A stretch of 60,000 bases of DNA. Origin: Antedon mediterranea (Eukaryota > Echinodermata > Crinoidea > Comatulida > Antedonidae). The stretch's first letter is position 1. Each line of letters begins with the position of its first letter. The DNA lies in contig NC_092670.1 in NCBI RefSeq assembly GCF_964355755.1, positions 30,927,795 to 30,987,794 on the forward strand, given 5' to 3'. The position numbers were made by a program, and so were the translations under genes. Shown here piece after piece: positions 12,201 through 24,200 of this stretch. The notes under the pieces were generated by a model. That model was not told the DNA's origin. It saw nothing but the letters and a program-made list of their open reading frames with translations, and did not search any database.

Positions 12201-15200
12201 TAATACTTTTTCCCATCTAGTCAGTACTAAATCATTGGGTTCTTTGTAGAATAATTGCATAGTTGTTACAGTATCAGGACCGTTTCCTTGTACTTGAAGG
12301 GCTCTAACACTGACAGGTGTTTCAAACTCAATATCTACAAATGGTTGGGGTTCTTCCTGTAGATTACTTGGATACCATGGTTCCTCACTGTTGAGTTTGG
12401 TACTGTCTGGGTTGTTTACATTGTCAGAAGTACTTCTGGTGGTTGTCAGTTGTTCAACCTCATCCAAGTTCATTTTACATACTGAAAATTTTAATAAAAC
12501 AGTAAAAATCATGTCAGATGGTAAAAATGTGTTGGCACCACCTTTCAGCTTCAATAATATAATTAAAAGAATTTTAAATTACCTGGGCCAGTTGTCATTT
12601 GTACTTTTGGTGTAGTTATTGGTCTCTTTGTAATTGGAGCTGGTGCAGTGGTTGACTTTTTAGAAAATGGAGTCATAGTTCCAAGTGGAGAAGTTGTTGG
12701 TGCTTCTGACTCAGTAGTAACTGGTGCTGCAGAAGTTGTAGATATTACCGAAACGGTTGTAGATTCAGCTGGTAAAGCTGTTGTTACTTCATGTAAACAT
12801 CCAAAAACTCCGATTCTTAGTGTTGGGTTAGTATCTTCATATTTATACATTTCAACTCGTAGAAGCTCAATAGCTGGAAAATCTTCAGGAAGAAGAGCAT
12901 TCAGCAAAACTGAGTTATCGGGTTGGTCTTGAACAATGATTAATTTATTCCATGATGTCAGCTGTTTAGAATTAGGTTCTTTATAGTACAATCTCAGTGT
13001 GGAAACCGAATTGTCACCATCTCCTTGAATCTGAAGAGCAGTTACGCTTACAGGTACACTGAATGCAATATCTACATAAGGTTTTGTATCTTCTTCTAGA
13101 TTATTTGGATACCATGGGTTATCATTGTCAATCTTGGTACTGTCTGGATTTGCTACCTCGTCAGAAGTACTTCTGGTAGTTTCTAACTCTTCAACCTCAT
13201 CCAAATTCATTTCACATACTGAAAAAATAAACAAAACAGTAAAAATCATGTCAGACGTATCTTTGCACACCTTTGCCACTTCAATGATATGATTTTAAAA
13301 TGTTAAATTACCTAGACCAGTTGTCATGTGTACTTCTGGTGTAGTTATTGGTCTCTTTGTAGTTGGAGCAGGTGCAGTGGTTGATTTTTTAGAAAATGGA
13401 GTTATGGTTCCAAGTGGAGCTGTTGTTGGTGCTTCTGACTCAGTGGTACCTGGTGCCTCAGAAATTGTAGAAATTACTGAAACGGTTGTAGATTCAGCTG
13501 GTGAAGCTGTTGTCACGTCATGTAAACATCCAAATACTCCAACTCGTAATGTTGGCACAGAATCATCATACAAAGAAATCTGGACTCTAATTGCTTTAAC
13601 AACAGGGAAGTCTTCTGGAAGTTCAAATGCCACTGGTATTGAATTATCCTCAAAGTATGGAACTGTTAACACTTTTTCCCATCTAGTTAGTACTAAATCA
13701 TTGGGTTCTTTGTAGAATAATTGCATAGTTGTTACAGCATCAGGACCGTTTCCTTGTACTTGAAGGGCTCTAACACTGACAGGTGTTTCAAACTCAATAT
13801 CTACAAATGGTTTGGGTTCTTCCTGTAGATTACTTGGATACCATGGTTCCTCGCTGTTGAGTTTGGTACTGTCTGGGTTGTTTACATTGTCAGAAGTACT
13901 TCTGGTGGTTGTCAGTTGTTCAATATCATCCAAGTTCATTTTACATACTGAAAATGTTAATAAAACAGTAAAAATCATGTCAGATGGTAAAAATGTGTTG
14001 GCACCCCCTTTCAGCTTCAATAATATAATTAAAAGAATTTTAAATTACCTGGGCCAGTTGTCATTTGTACTTTTGGTGTAGTTATTGGTCTCTTTGTAAT
14101 TGGAGCTGGTGCAGTGGTTGACTTTTTAGAAAATGGAGTCATAGTTCCAAGTGGAGAAGTTGTTGGTGCTTCTAACTCAGTAGTAACTGGTGCTGCAGAA
14201 GTTGTAGATATTACCGAAACGGTTGTAGATTCAGCTGGAAAAGCTGTTGTTACTTCATGTAAACATCCAAAAACTCCAATTCTTAGTGTTGGGTTAGTAT
14301 CTTCATATTTATACATTTCAACTCGTAGAAGCTCAATGGCTGGAAAATCTTCAGGAAGATTAGCATTCAGCAAAACTGAGTTATCGGGTTGGTCTTGAAC
14401 AATGATTAATTTATTCCACGATGTCAGCTGTTTAGAATTAGGTTCTTTATAGTACAATCTCAGTGTGGACACCGAATTGTCACCATCTCCTTGAATCTGA
14501 AGAGCAGTTACGCTTACAGGTACACTGAATGCAATATCTACATAAGGTTTTGCATCTTCTTCTAGATTATTTGGATACCATGGGTTATCATTGTCAATCT
14601 TGGTACTGTCTGGATTTTCTACTTCGTCAGAAGTACTTCTGGTAGTTTGTAACTCTTCAACCTCATCCAAGTTCATTTCACATACTAATCAGATAAAAAA
14701 ATGATATACAATATTTAATTCATACATTATATTTATTGAACAAAAAACAATACATAATTCAAAATTACATTTTATTAGAAACTGTTGATTACCTGGGCCA
14801 GTTGTCATCACAACTCTAGGTGTTGTTGTCAGTTCAGCTGTAATTGGTACTGGTTCAGTTGTCTGAACTTTTCCTGTAGTAGTAACTGGTCCTTTAGTAG
14901 TGGGTGCTGCTGCAGTGGTCGTTATTGGTTGCAGCAGTGTCGTTGATGGAACGGATACTGATTCTGGAGTAGTAGCTGGTTTGCTAGTACTTACTGATGC
15001 TACTGTAGTAGTTAAAAAGTGCAGAGGTGTAGTTGAAGTAAATGGTCGTGGTCTTGTTGTCAGAACTTTTCCTGCAGTAGTAGCAGCTGGTCCTCTTGTA
15101 GTTGGTGCTGCAGCAATAGTGGTTTTTAGCTGCATAGGTGTAGTTGATTCAACTGATACTGGTCCAGTTGTCTGACCATTTTCTGTAGTAGTAGCTGGTC

Positions 15201-18200
15201 CTCTCGTACTTGGTGCTGCTGCAGTGGTGCTTATTGGCTGCAGAGGTGTAGTTGATGCAACCAAGACTTGCCCTGTTGTCTGTACTTTTTCTGTAGTAGT
15301 AGCAGCTGGTCCTTGTGTACTTGGTGCAACCGCTGTAGTAGATACATGTTGCAGAGGTGTAGTTGACTCAACTAATACTGGTCCTGTTGTCAGGCCTTTT
15401 TCTGTGGTAGTGGCTGGTCCTCTTGTACTTGGTGCTACTTCTGTAGTAGATACATGCTGCAGAGGTGTAGTTGATGCAACTGATACTGGTCCTGTTGTCT
15501 GAACTTTTCCTGTAGTAGTAGCTGGTCTTCTCGTACTTGGTGCTGCTGCAGTAGTGGTTATTGGCTGCAGAGGTGTAGTTGATGCACCTGAGACTAGCCC
15601 TGTTGTCTGTACTTTTTCTGTAGTTGTAGCAGCTGGTCCTTGTGTACTTGGTGCAACCGCTGTAGTAGATACATGTTGCATAGGTGTAGTTGATGCAACT
15701 GATAATGGTCCTGTTGTCAGAACTTTTTCTGTAGTAGTGGCTGGTCCTCTACTACTTGGTGCTGCTGCAATAGTGGTTATTGGCTGCATAGGTGTAGTTG
15801 ATGCAACTGATACTGATCCTGTTGTCTGACTATTTTCTGTAGTAGTGGCTGGTCCTCTCGTACTTGGTGCTGCTGCAGTAGTGGTTATTGGCTGCAGAAG
15901 TGTAGTTGATGCAACTGAGACTTGCCCTGTTGTCTGTACTTTTTCTGTAGTAGTAGCAGCTGGTCCTTGTGTACTTGGTGCAACCGCTGTAGTAGATACA
16001 TGTTCCATAGGTGTAGTTGATGCAACTGATATTGGTCCTGTTGTCATAACTTTTTCTGTAGTAGTGGCTGGTCCTCTAGTACTTGGTGCTGCTGCAGTAG
16101 TGGATATTGGCTGCAGAGGTGTAGTTAATGGAACTGATACCGATCCTGTTGTAGTTGAAGCCAATGGTATTACAGTAGTACTTTGTGCTGTTGCAGTAGT
16201 AGATACTTTCACTGTTGGTTGCACTGTTGTAATCTTTTGTACGCAGCCAAACAAACCAATTCTTAATGTTGGTACACCATCATATGAATCAATTTTAACC
16301 CTCATAAAATGTATTACAGGGAATTCGTCAGGAAGTGTAAGTGTTAACGGACTAGAATTATCAATCTGATCTGGAACTGTTATTAAATTATTCCATAAAG
16401 ACATTGTGTTTGAATTAGCCTCTTTGTAATACAATTTAAGTCTAGATACAGAATTTTGATTATGTCCTTGTATATGAATTGCTTTCACACTGACTGACTC
16501 ATCAAACGAAATATCTACGTAAGGATTTGGTTCTTCAGCAAGTCCACTTGGATACCATGGTTGATTGCTGTCAAGTTTGGTACTATCTGAATTTTCTACA
16601 TTATCAGAAGTTGTTCTGGTTGTAGCCAACTGTTCAACTTGATCCAAATCCATGTAACAAACTAGAAATATTGACATGATAAAACATATTGAATAGTAAT
16701 TTTAGATATAAGAAAATATTGAGATTTTTAAGGGAATATTTAGCAAACAAAAGTCTATTTTACACAGTGTTTTTAATGGATGAACTAGAAATGAAAAAAA
16801 GTTGTTTATTTTATCATTTGACTAACATTTTTTGTAAATAAAATTAAACTAATAAAATTCAAATTATTCCATACATGAATTGGATTTATTTTAAAGTTAT
16901 ATTTAATATGGGTTGGGGAACATGTGGGGAAGATGAATGTCTTTACATCTTTACTGTTTCAATACTAAACTAAACTCTCACAACAATAGGCTAATTCTGG
17001 TTTGCAGAAAGCATTGTAGAATACATTTTACATGGTAATAAATTATTTGAGAGCTTTCAATTGTTAGAAAACTGGATCTTAATTACCTTTAGTTGTAGTT
17101 TGATAACTTTCTATTGTGGTTGGTGGTTTGAACGTCTTAGCTGGCAAAGTAGTACGTTCTCCTGACAAAATGCTAGTTGTCAAATCTAAAATAAAAAAAA
17201 AGAAAAAAGGTAACAATTAATATAGCCTTTATCTATTTTAAGACACATCATTATTGACAATTTGTCCATTCAATCTTTTAAAATGGCATTTGCCATAAGG
17301 CTAATTACCTTGTTCTCTAGTGGTTGATACGCTAGAAGTTGTAGCTGGTACTTTTGTGCTTGGCACAGTTCTAGTTGTTTGTCCTTCTGGGAAGGGTGTT
17401 AGTGTGCCCAGTGGTGGAACTCCTGTTGTTGATCTAGATATTCCAGCAGTTGTACCTAGTGCTTTTGTGCTTGATACAACTCCAGTTGTTTGTCTTTCTG
17501 GGAAAGGTGTTATTGTGCCAAGTGGTGGAACACCTGTTGTTGATCCAGATACTCCGGCAGTTGTACCTGGTTCTTTTGTACTTGATACAGCTCCAGTTGT
17601 TTGTCCTTCTGGGAAAGGTGTTATTGTGCCAAGTGGTGGAACGCCTGTTGTTGATCTAGATATTACAGCAGTTGTACCTGGTGCTTTTGTGCTTGATACA
17701 GCTCCAGTTGTTTTTCCTTCTGGGAAAGGTGTTATTGTGCCAAGTGGTGGAACGCCTGTGGTTGATCCAGATAATTCGGCAGTTGTACCTGGTGCTTTTG
17801 TGCTTGGTACAGCTCCAGTTGTCTGTCCTTCTGGGAAGGGTGTTAGTGTGCCAAGTGGTGGAACTCCTGTTGTTGATCTGGATACTCCGGCAGTTGTACT
17901 TCGGGCCTTTGTACTAGGTACAGCTCCAGTTGTCTGTCCTTCTGGGAAGGGTGTTATTGTGCCAAGTGGTGGAATGCCAGTTGTTGATCCAGACACTCCA
18001 GTAGTTGTACCTGGTGCTTTTGTGCTTGGTACAGCTCCAGTTGTCTGTCCTTCTGGGAAGGGTGTTAGTGTGCCAAGTGGTGGAACACCAGTTGTTGATC
18101 CAGATACTCTGGCAGTTGTACTTGGGGCCTTTGTACTAGGTACAGCTCCAGTTGTCTGTCCTTCTGGGAATGGTGTTATTGTGCCAAGTGGTGGAACTCC

Positions 18201-21200
18201 TGTTGTTGATCCAGATACTCCAGCAGTTGTCCCTGGTTCTTTTGTACTTGATACAGCTCCAGTTGTTTGTCCTTCTGGGAAAGGTGTTATTGTGCCAAGT
18301 GGTAGAACGCCTGTTGTTGATCTAGATATTACAGCAGTTGTACCTGGTGCTTTTGTGCTTGATACAGCTCCAGTTGTTTTTCCTTCTGGGAAAGGTGTTA
18401 TTGTGCCAAGTGGTGGAACGCCTGTGGTTGATCCAGATACTTCGGCAGTTGTACCTGGTGCTTTTGTGCTTGGTACAGCTCCAGTTGTCTGTCCTTCTGG
18501 GAAGGGTGTTGGTGTGCCAAGTGGTGGAACTCCTGTTGTTGATCTGGATACTCCGGCAGTTGTACTTCGGGCCTTTGTACTAGGTACAGCTCCAGTTGTC
18601 TGTCCTTCTGGGAAGGGTGTTATTGTGCCAAGTGGTGGAATGCCAGTTGTTGATCCAGACACTCCAGTAGTTGTACCTGGTGCTTTTGTGCTTGGTACAG
18701 CTCCAGTTGTCTGTCCTTCTGGGAAGGGTGTTAGTGTGCCAAGTGGTGGAACACCTGTTGTTGATCCAGATACTCCGACAGTTGTACTTGGGGCCTTTGT
18801 ACTAGGTACAGCTCCAGTTGTCTGTCCTTCTGGGAATGGTGTTATTGTGCCAAGTGGTGGAACTCCTGTTGTTGATCCAGATACTCCAGCAGTTGTCCCT
18901 GGTTCTTTTGTACTTGATACAACTCCAGTTGTTTGTCTTTCTGGGAAAGGTGTTATTGTGCCAAGTGGTGGAACGCCTGTTGTTGATCTAGATATTCCAG
19001 CAGTTGTACCTGGTGCTTTTGTGCTTGGTACAGCTCCAGTTGTCTGTCCTTCTGGGAAGGGTGTTAGTGTGCCAAGTGTTGGAACTCCCGTTGTTGATCC
19101 AGATAGTCCGGCAGTTGTACCTGGTGCTTTTGTGCTTGGTACAGCTCCAGTTGTCTGTCCTTCTGTGAAGGGTGTTAGTGTGCCAAGTGTTGGAACTCCC
19201 GTTGTTGATCCAGATAGTCCGGCAGTTGTACTTCGGGTCTTTGTGCTTGATACAGCTCCAGTTGTCTGTCCTTCTTGGAAAGGTGTTATTGTGCCAAGTG
19301 GTGGAACTCCTGTTGTTGATCCAGATACTCCAGCAGTTGTACCTGGTGCATTTGTACTAGGTACAGCTCCAGTTGTTTGTCTTTCTGGGAAAGGTGTTAT
19401 TGTGCCAAGTGGTGGAACAGATACCCTGACAGTTGTACCTGGTGCTTTTGTGCTTGATGCAGTTCCAGTTGTTTGTCCTTCTGGGAAAGGTGTTATTGTG
19501 CCAAGTGGTGGAACGCCTGTTGTTGATCCAGATACTCCGGCAGTTGTACCTTGTGCTTTTGTGGTTGGTACAGCTCCAGTTGTCTGTCCTTCTGGGAAGG
19601 GTGTTAGTGTGCCAAGTGGTGGAACTCCCGTTGTTGATTCAGATAGTCTGGCAGTTGTACTTGGGGCCTTTGTACTAGGTACAGCTCCAGTTGTCTGTCC
19701 TGGTAAGGGTGTTAGTGTGCCAAGTGGTGGAATGCCTGTTGTTGATCCAGACACTCCAGCAGTTGTACCTGGTGCCTTTGTACCAGGTACAGCTCCAGTT
19801 GTCTGTCCTTCTGGGAAAGGTGTTATTGTACCAAGTGTTGGAACTCCTGTTGTTGATCCAGATACTCCAGCAGTTGTACCTGGTGCCTTTGTACTAGGTA
19901 CAGCTCCAGTTGTCTGTCTTTCTGGGAAAGGTGTTATTGTGCCAAGTGGTGGAATGCCTGTTGTTGATCTAGATATTCCAGCAGTTGTACCTGGTACTGT
20001 TGTGCTTGATACAGCTCCAGTTGTTTGTCCTTCTTGGAAAGGTGTTATTGTGCCAAGTGGTGGAACGCCTGTTGTTGATCCAGATACTCCGGCAGTTGTA
20101 CCTTGTGCTTTTGTGGTTGGTACAGCTCCAGTTGTCTGTCCTTCGGGGAAGGGTGTTAGTGTGCCAAGTGGTGGAACTCCCGTTGTTGATTCAGATAGTC
20201 CGGCAGTGGTACTTGGGGCCTTTGTACTAGGTACAGCTCCAGTTGTCTGTCCTTCTGGGAAAGGTGTTATTGTACCAAGTGGTGGAACTCCTGTTGTTGA
20301 TCCAGATACTCCAGCAGTTGTACCTGGTGCCTTTGTACTAGGTACAGCTCCAGTTGTCTGTCTTTCTGGGAAAGGTGTTATTGTGCCAAGTGGTGGAACG
20401 CCTGTTGTTGACTCAGATACCCTGACAGTTGTACCTGGTGCTTTTGTACTAGGGACAGCTCCAGTTGTCTGGCCTTCTGGGAAGGGTGTTAGTGTGCCAA
20501 GTGGTGGGATTCCTGATGTTGATATTCCAGCAGTTGTACCTGGTGCTTTTGTGCTTGATACAGCTCCAGTTGTCTGGCCTTCTGGGAAGGGTGTTAGTGT
20601 GCCAAGTGGTGGAACTCCTGTTGTTGATCTTGATATTCCAGCAGTTGTACCTGGTGCTTTTGTACTAGGTACAGCTCCAGTTGTCTGTCCTTCTGGGAAG
20701 GGTGTTAGTGTGCCAAGTGGTGGAATGCCTGTTGTTGATCCAGACACTCCAGCAGTTGTACCTGGTGCCTTTGTACTAGGTACAGCTCCAGTTGTCTGTC
20801 CTTGTGGGAAAGGTGTTATTGTGCCAAGTGGTGGAAATCCTGTTGTTGATCCAGATACTCCAGCAGTTGTACCTGGTGCCTTTGTACTAGGTACAGCTCC
20901 AGTTGTTTGTCTTTCTGGGAAAGGTGTTATTGTGCCAAGTGGTGGAGCGCCTGTTGTTGATTCAGATAGTCCGGCAGTTGTACTTCGGGCCTTTGTACTA
21001 GGTACAGCTCCAGTTGTTTGTCCTTCTGGGAAAGGTGTTATTGTGCCAAGTGGTGGAACTCCTGTTGTTGATCCAGATACTCCAGCCGTTGTACCTGGTG
21101 CCTTTGTACTAGGTACAGCTCCAGTTGTCTGGCCTTCTGGGAAGGGTGTTAGTGTGCCAAGTGGTGGAACTCCTGTTGTTGATCTTGATATTCCAGCAGT

Positions 21201-24200
21201 TGTACCTGGTGCTTTTGTACTAGGGACAGCTCCAGTTGTCTGGCCTTCTGGGAAGGGTGTTAGTGTGCCAAGTGGTGGGATTCCTGTTGTTGATATTCCA
21301 GCAGTTGTACCTGGTGCTTTTGTGCTTGATACAGCTCCAGTTGTTTGTCCTTCTGGGAAAGGTGTTATTGTGCCAAGTGGTGGAACTCCTGTTGTTGATC
21401 CTGATACTCTGGCAGTTGTACCTGGTGCCTTTGTACTAGGCAAAGCTCCAGTTGTCTGTCCTTCTGGGAAGGGTGTTAGTGTGCCAAGTGGTGGGATTCC
21501 TGTTGTTGTACCTGGTGCAGCTCCAGTTGTCTGTCCAGCAAATGGTGTTACTGTTCCAAGTGCTGGAGATGTTGTTGGAATCGATGTTGTTACTGCAAAT
21601 TTGAATATGAATATATATTTTACAAATCAATAATTAAAATGTGAAAGCATTTGTTGGTTGGGAATCAAATTTTATTTAAATCTTGATTTGGGTGATAATA
21701 ATAATATTTAATCAATTTTACAAAGCAATACTTTTTTTGTGACCATTAAACAATTTTCATAACAATTAATAAAAATAAATTATCAAATGAATACTTACGG
21801 TCTAAGTAACAGCCCAATACTTGAATTCGTACACGTGGCTTAAGACTACTTTCAACAGGAGTAATAACCAGGGATGCGGCTTCAATGCCTGGTTCGAGTA
21901 ATGTAATGGTAACAGAATTCAATTCATCTAAATTTCCAATAAACACCTATTATATATAAAAAAAAACTTGTAATTTACATCTTAGATAATCATTGTTAGG
22001 GGACTGTCATTAAGTTTTATTTTTCTAAAAAGGGGTAAAATATTTAAAATCTAGAATCTTCTTATACATCATTTTAACTTTTTATGAAATATTTAATTGT
22101 TATATAATATAATATAACTTTATAGTGTTGTTTGAATCATTTGAACATACAGTATTTCATCCTGAAATATGTGCAAAAGAAGTCATTATGTTATTACAAA
22201 TTGATCATAGCTTGTACTAGTATAAACCAATCAAATAAAAATTATCATCCCTTCAACCCAAGTTGAAGGGAATATGGTAATAAATTACATACACTTTGTC
22301 CATCTGCAGTTTGGACATCTAGTAAATCAACTTGACCTGGACGTCTGTATTGTAGTGTGAACGCTTCCAAGTATTCATTGCTACCAGATCCACCTCCCAT
22401 TAGATTAAATGCGGTTACCAAAGCTGGGCTGTCTAAATCAATGAGTAACTTGGGCTCAACAGGAGAAGATGTCCAGCCATAGATTCCATTCTGATCAGGT
22501 TGACTGACAAAACCAAGACGGGGGTCAGATGCTTCTGAAAGCTCTATTATCTCAGAACAAGGACCTGTATATGAATTTAAGATGCCATTTCATGATTTCA
22601 ATATAATCAGAAGTAAATGTTGAAATATGCATTCAGCTATGAATGTACTACAATAAGGAACATTAAAAAAAACAGAATCCAACAGTGGTGTTGGTAGTCT
22701 ATGGGTGAGAGTTGTTCTCAAATACGAACAGCCATTCGACATGAATATAAAATTGGAGAAATTATTCTATTTTATAATTGATCCAAATTTTATTGAACAA
22801 TGTATATAAAAATCCAACTTTTATAACACTGTAATGTCACCAACAATAAAAAGGAACCTTCTGGATTGAAAAACAGAATTTACAATTCACAAATGGAAAG
22901 CAGAAAGAATGTTCATCCTGCATCTCTTACCTAGTGTCTTAATTATCATAGGTGTCGTGGAACCATGTGTTACAGCTACAGTAGTCGACATGATGGTTGT
23001 TGGTGCTTGAGATGTTGTCATCCTTGGAGTAGTAACTAAAAATATTTACAAAATAAAAGTGTGAGATGGCAACATTGTTGTAAATATTAAACAAAAAAAT
23101 AAATACGAGAAGAGAAATCATACTTCAGAAAAAAGGAAAAATGTTAAAGACATTATTTTTCACAATTTTTCACTCAGTCCGCCTCCTGAAAATATAACCT
23201 TTCATCTGTCATAAACATTCATATGTATAGTAGTATCTGTATAATTCATATCCCAATAATGATTTACTTGAGGAAATGACATTAACATACCTGTGTAATC
23301 ACACCCAAGCAACTGAATTCGAAGACGTATCTCAACATTTGCATTAAAAATTTGAAAGGCAATGGCATTAGTATAAATGCTTCCAAGATATTCAGGAATA
23401 GAAATGCTTATCGGGTCCATGCCATTGGTGTTGCCTTCAAAGGTCTGTATTGGTAAATTGAAACATATTTTAACATAATTTGCATGCTTTTGGTAACACT
23501 TTTGAAAATATGTATATATAACATTCAACCCTCTCAATATCAAACTCTCTGAAAACCAGAAAATCTCACAAAACCAGATTTTTCTTGAGGTACAAAAGGT
23601 CCCAAATTCGTTTTTACCATTAAAAACACATTCTGAATATCAGACTTCCCAGAAATCCAGACATTTTAGGTCAGCACAAAGGTCTCCGGTATTGGGAGAG
23701 TTGACTGTTGGAAGAGCCATGCTCTTAATTATGTTTGTTTACTTGGAGTTACACTTGTATTATCTATCTATCTGATTGTTATAATTATTATATTGTTAAA
23801 ATTGTATTCATTAAAAATTAAAAAAATGATTGATTATATTAATTGTTTAGATGCAATAAAAAGCTCTATGTATAAGTATATACATCCAAAACACAAAAAT
23901 AATATAACATACATATAAACTAGGAATTTAAAATATAATGATAATTGTTATCAAACCTTCGTCTGAGGTGAACTAGCATCAGATGCTATGGAAGCATATT
24001 TGTCAGAATTTGGAGGCAAGTACGATATTTGGAACTCCTCTGGATATGCATTCGAGCCTGGACCACCTCCAAGAATTATGACTCCAGTTATCTCCATAAC
24101 CTCTGGTAAAGAAATGAGAAGAACTGGATACTCTGGTCTTGCTGGGCTCCAGCCATATGTCCCATCTTCATTTTGCTCAGAGTCAAAGTTTACTTCCTGT

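Larger units (their letters stand above)
8960..14684. repeat. 1,466-bp tandem repeat of an alpha/beta E-module pair (four pairs)
   Basis: Exon ends at 14684, 13218, 11752, 10285 (alpha) and 13947, 12481, 11014, 9547 (beta) are spaced 1,466-1,467 bp. The introns alternate 101-102 and 93 nt and are nearly identical between copies, so the pair, not the single module, is the unit of amplification. Confidence 0.95.

Noticed and set aside
9715-16369. Many plus-strand open frames of 90-175 codons over the E modules
   Set aside because: They recur with each duplicated module as antisense shadows and have no start context, domain or splice logic.
17320-21633. Plus-strand open frame of 1,437 codons opposite the giant mucin exon
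   Set aside because: It mirrors the sense repeat: the 111-bp unit happens to lack stops in this frame. The sense strand has matching splice sites, phases and mucin composition, and joins exons on both sides.
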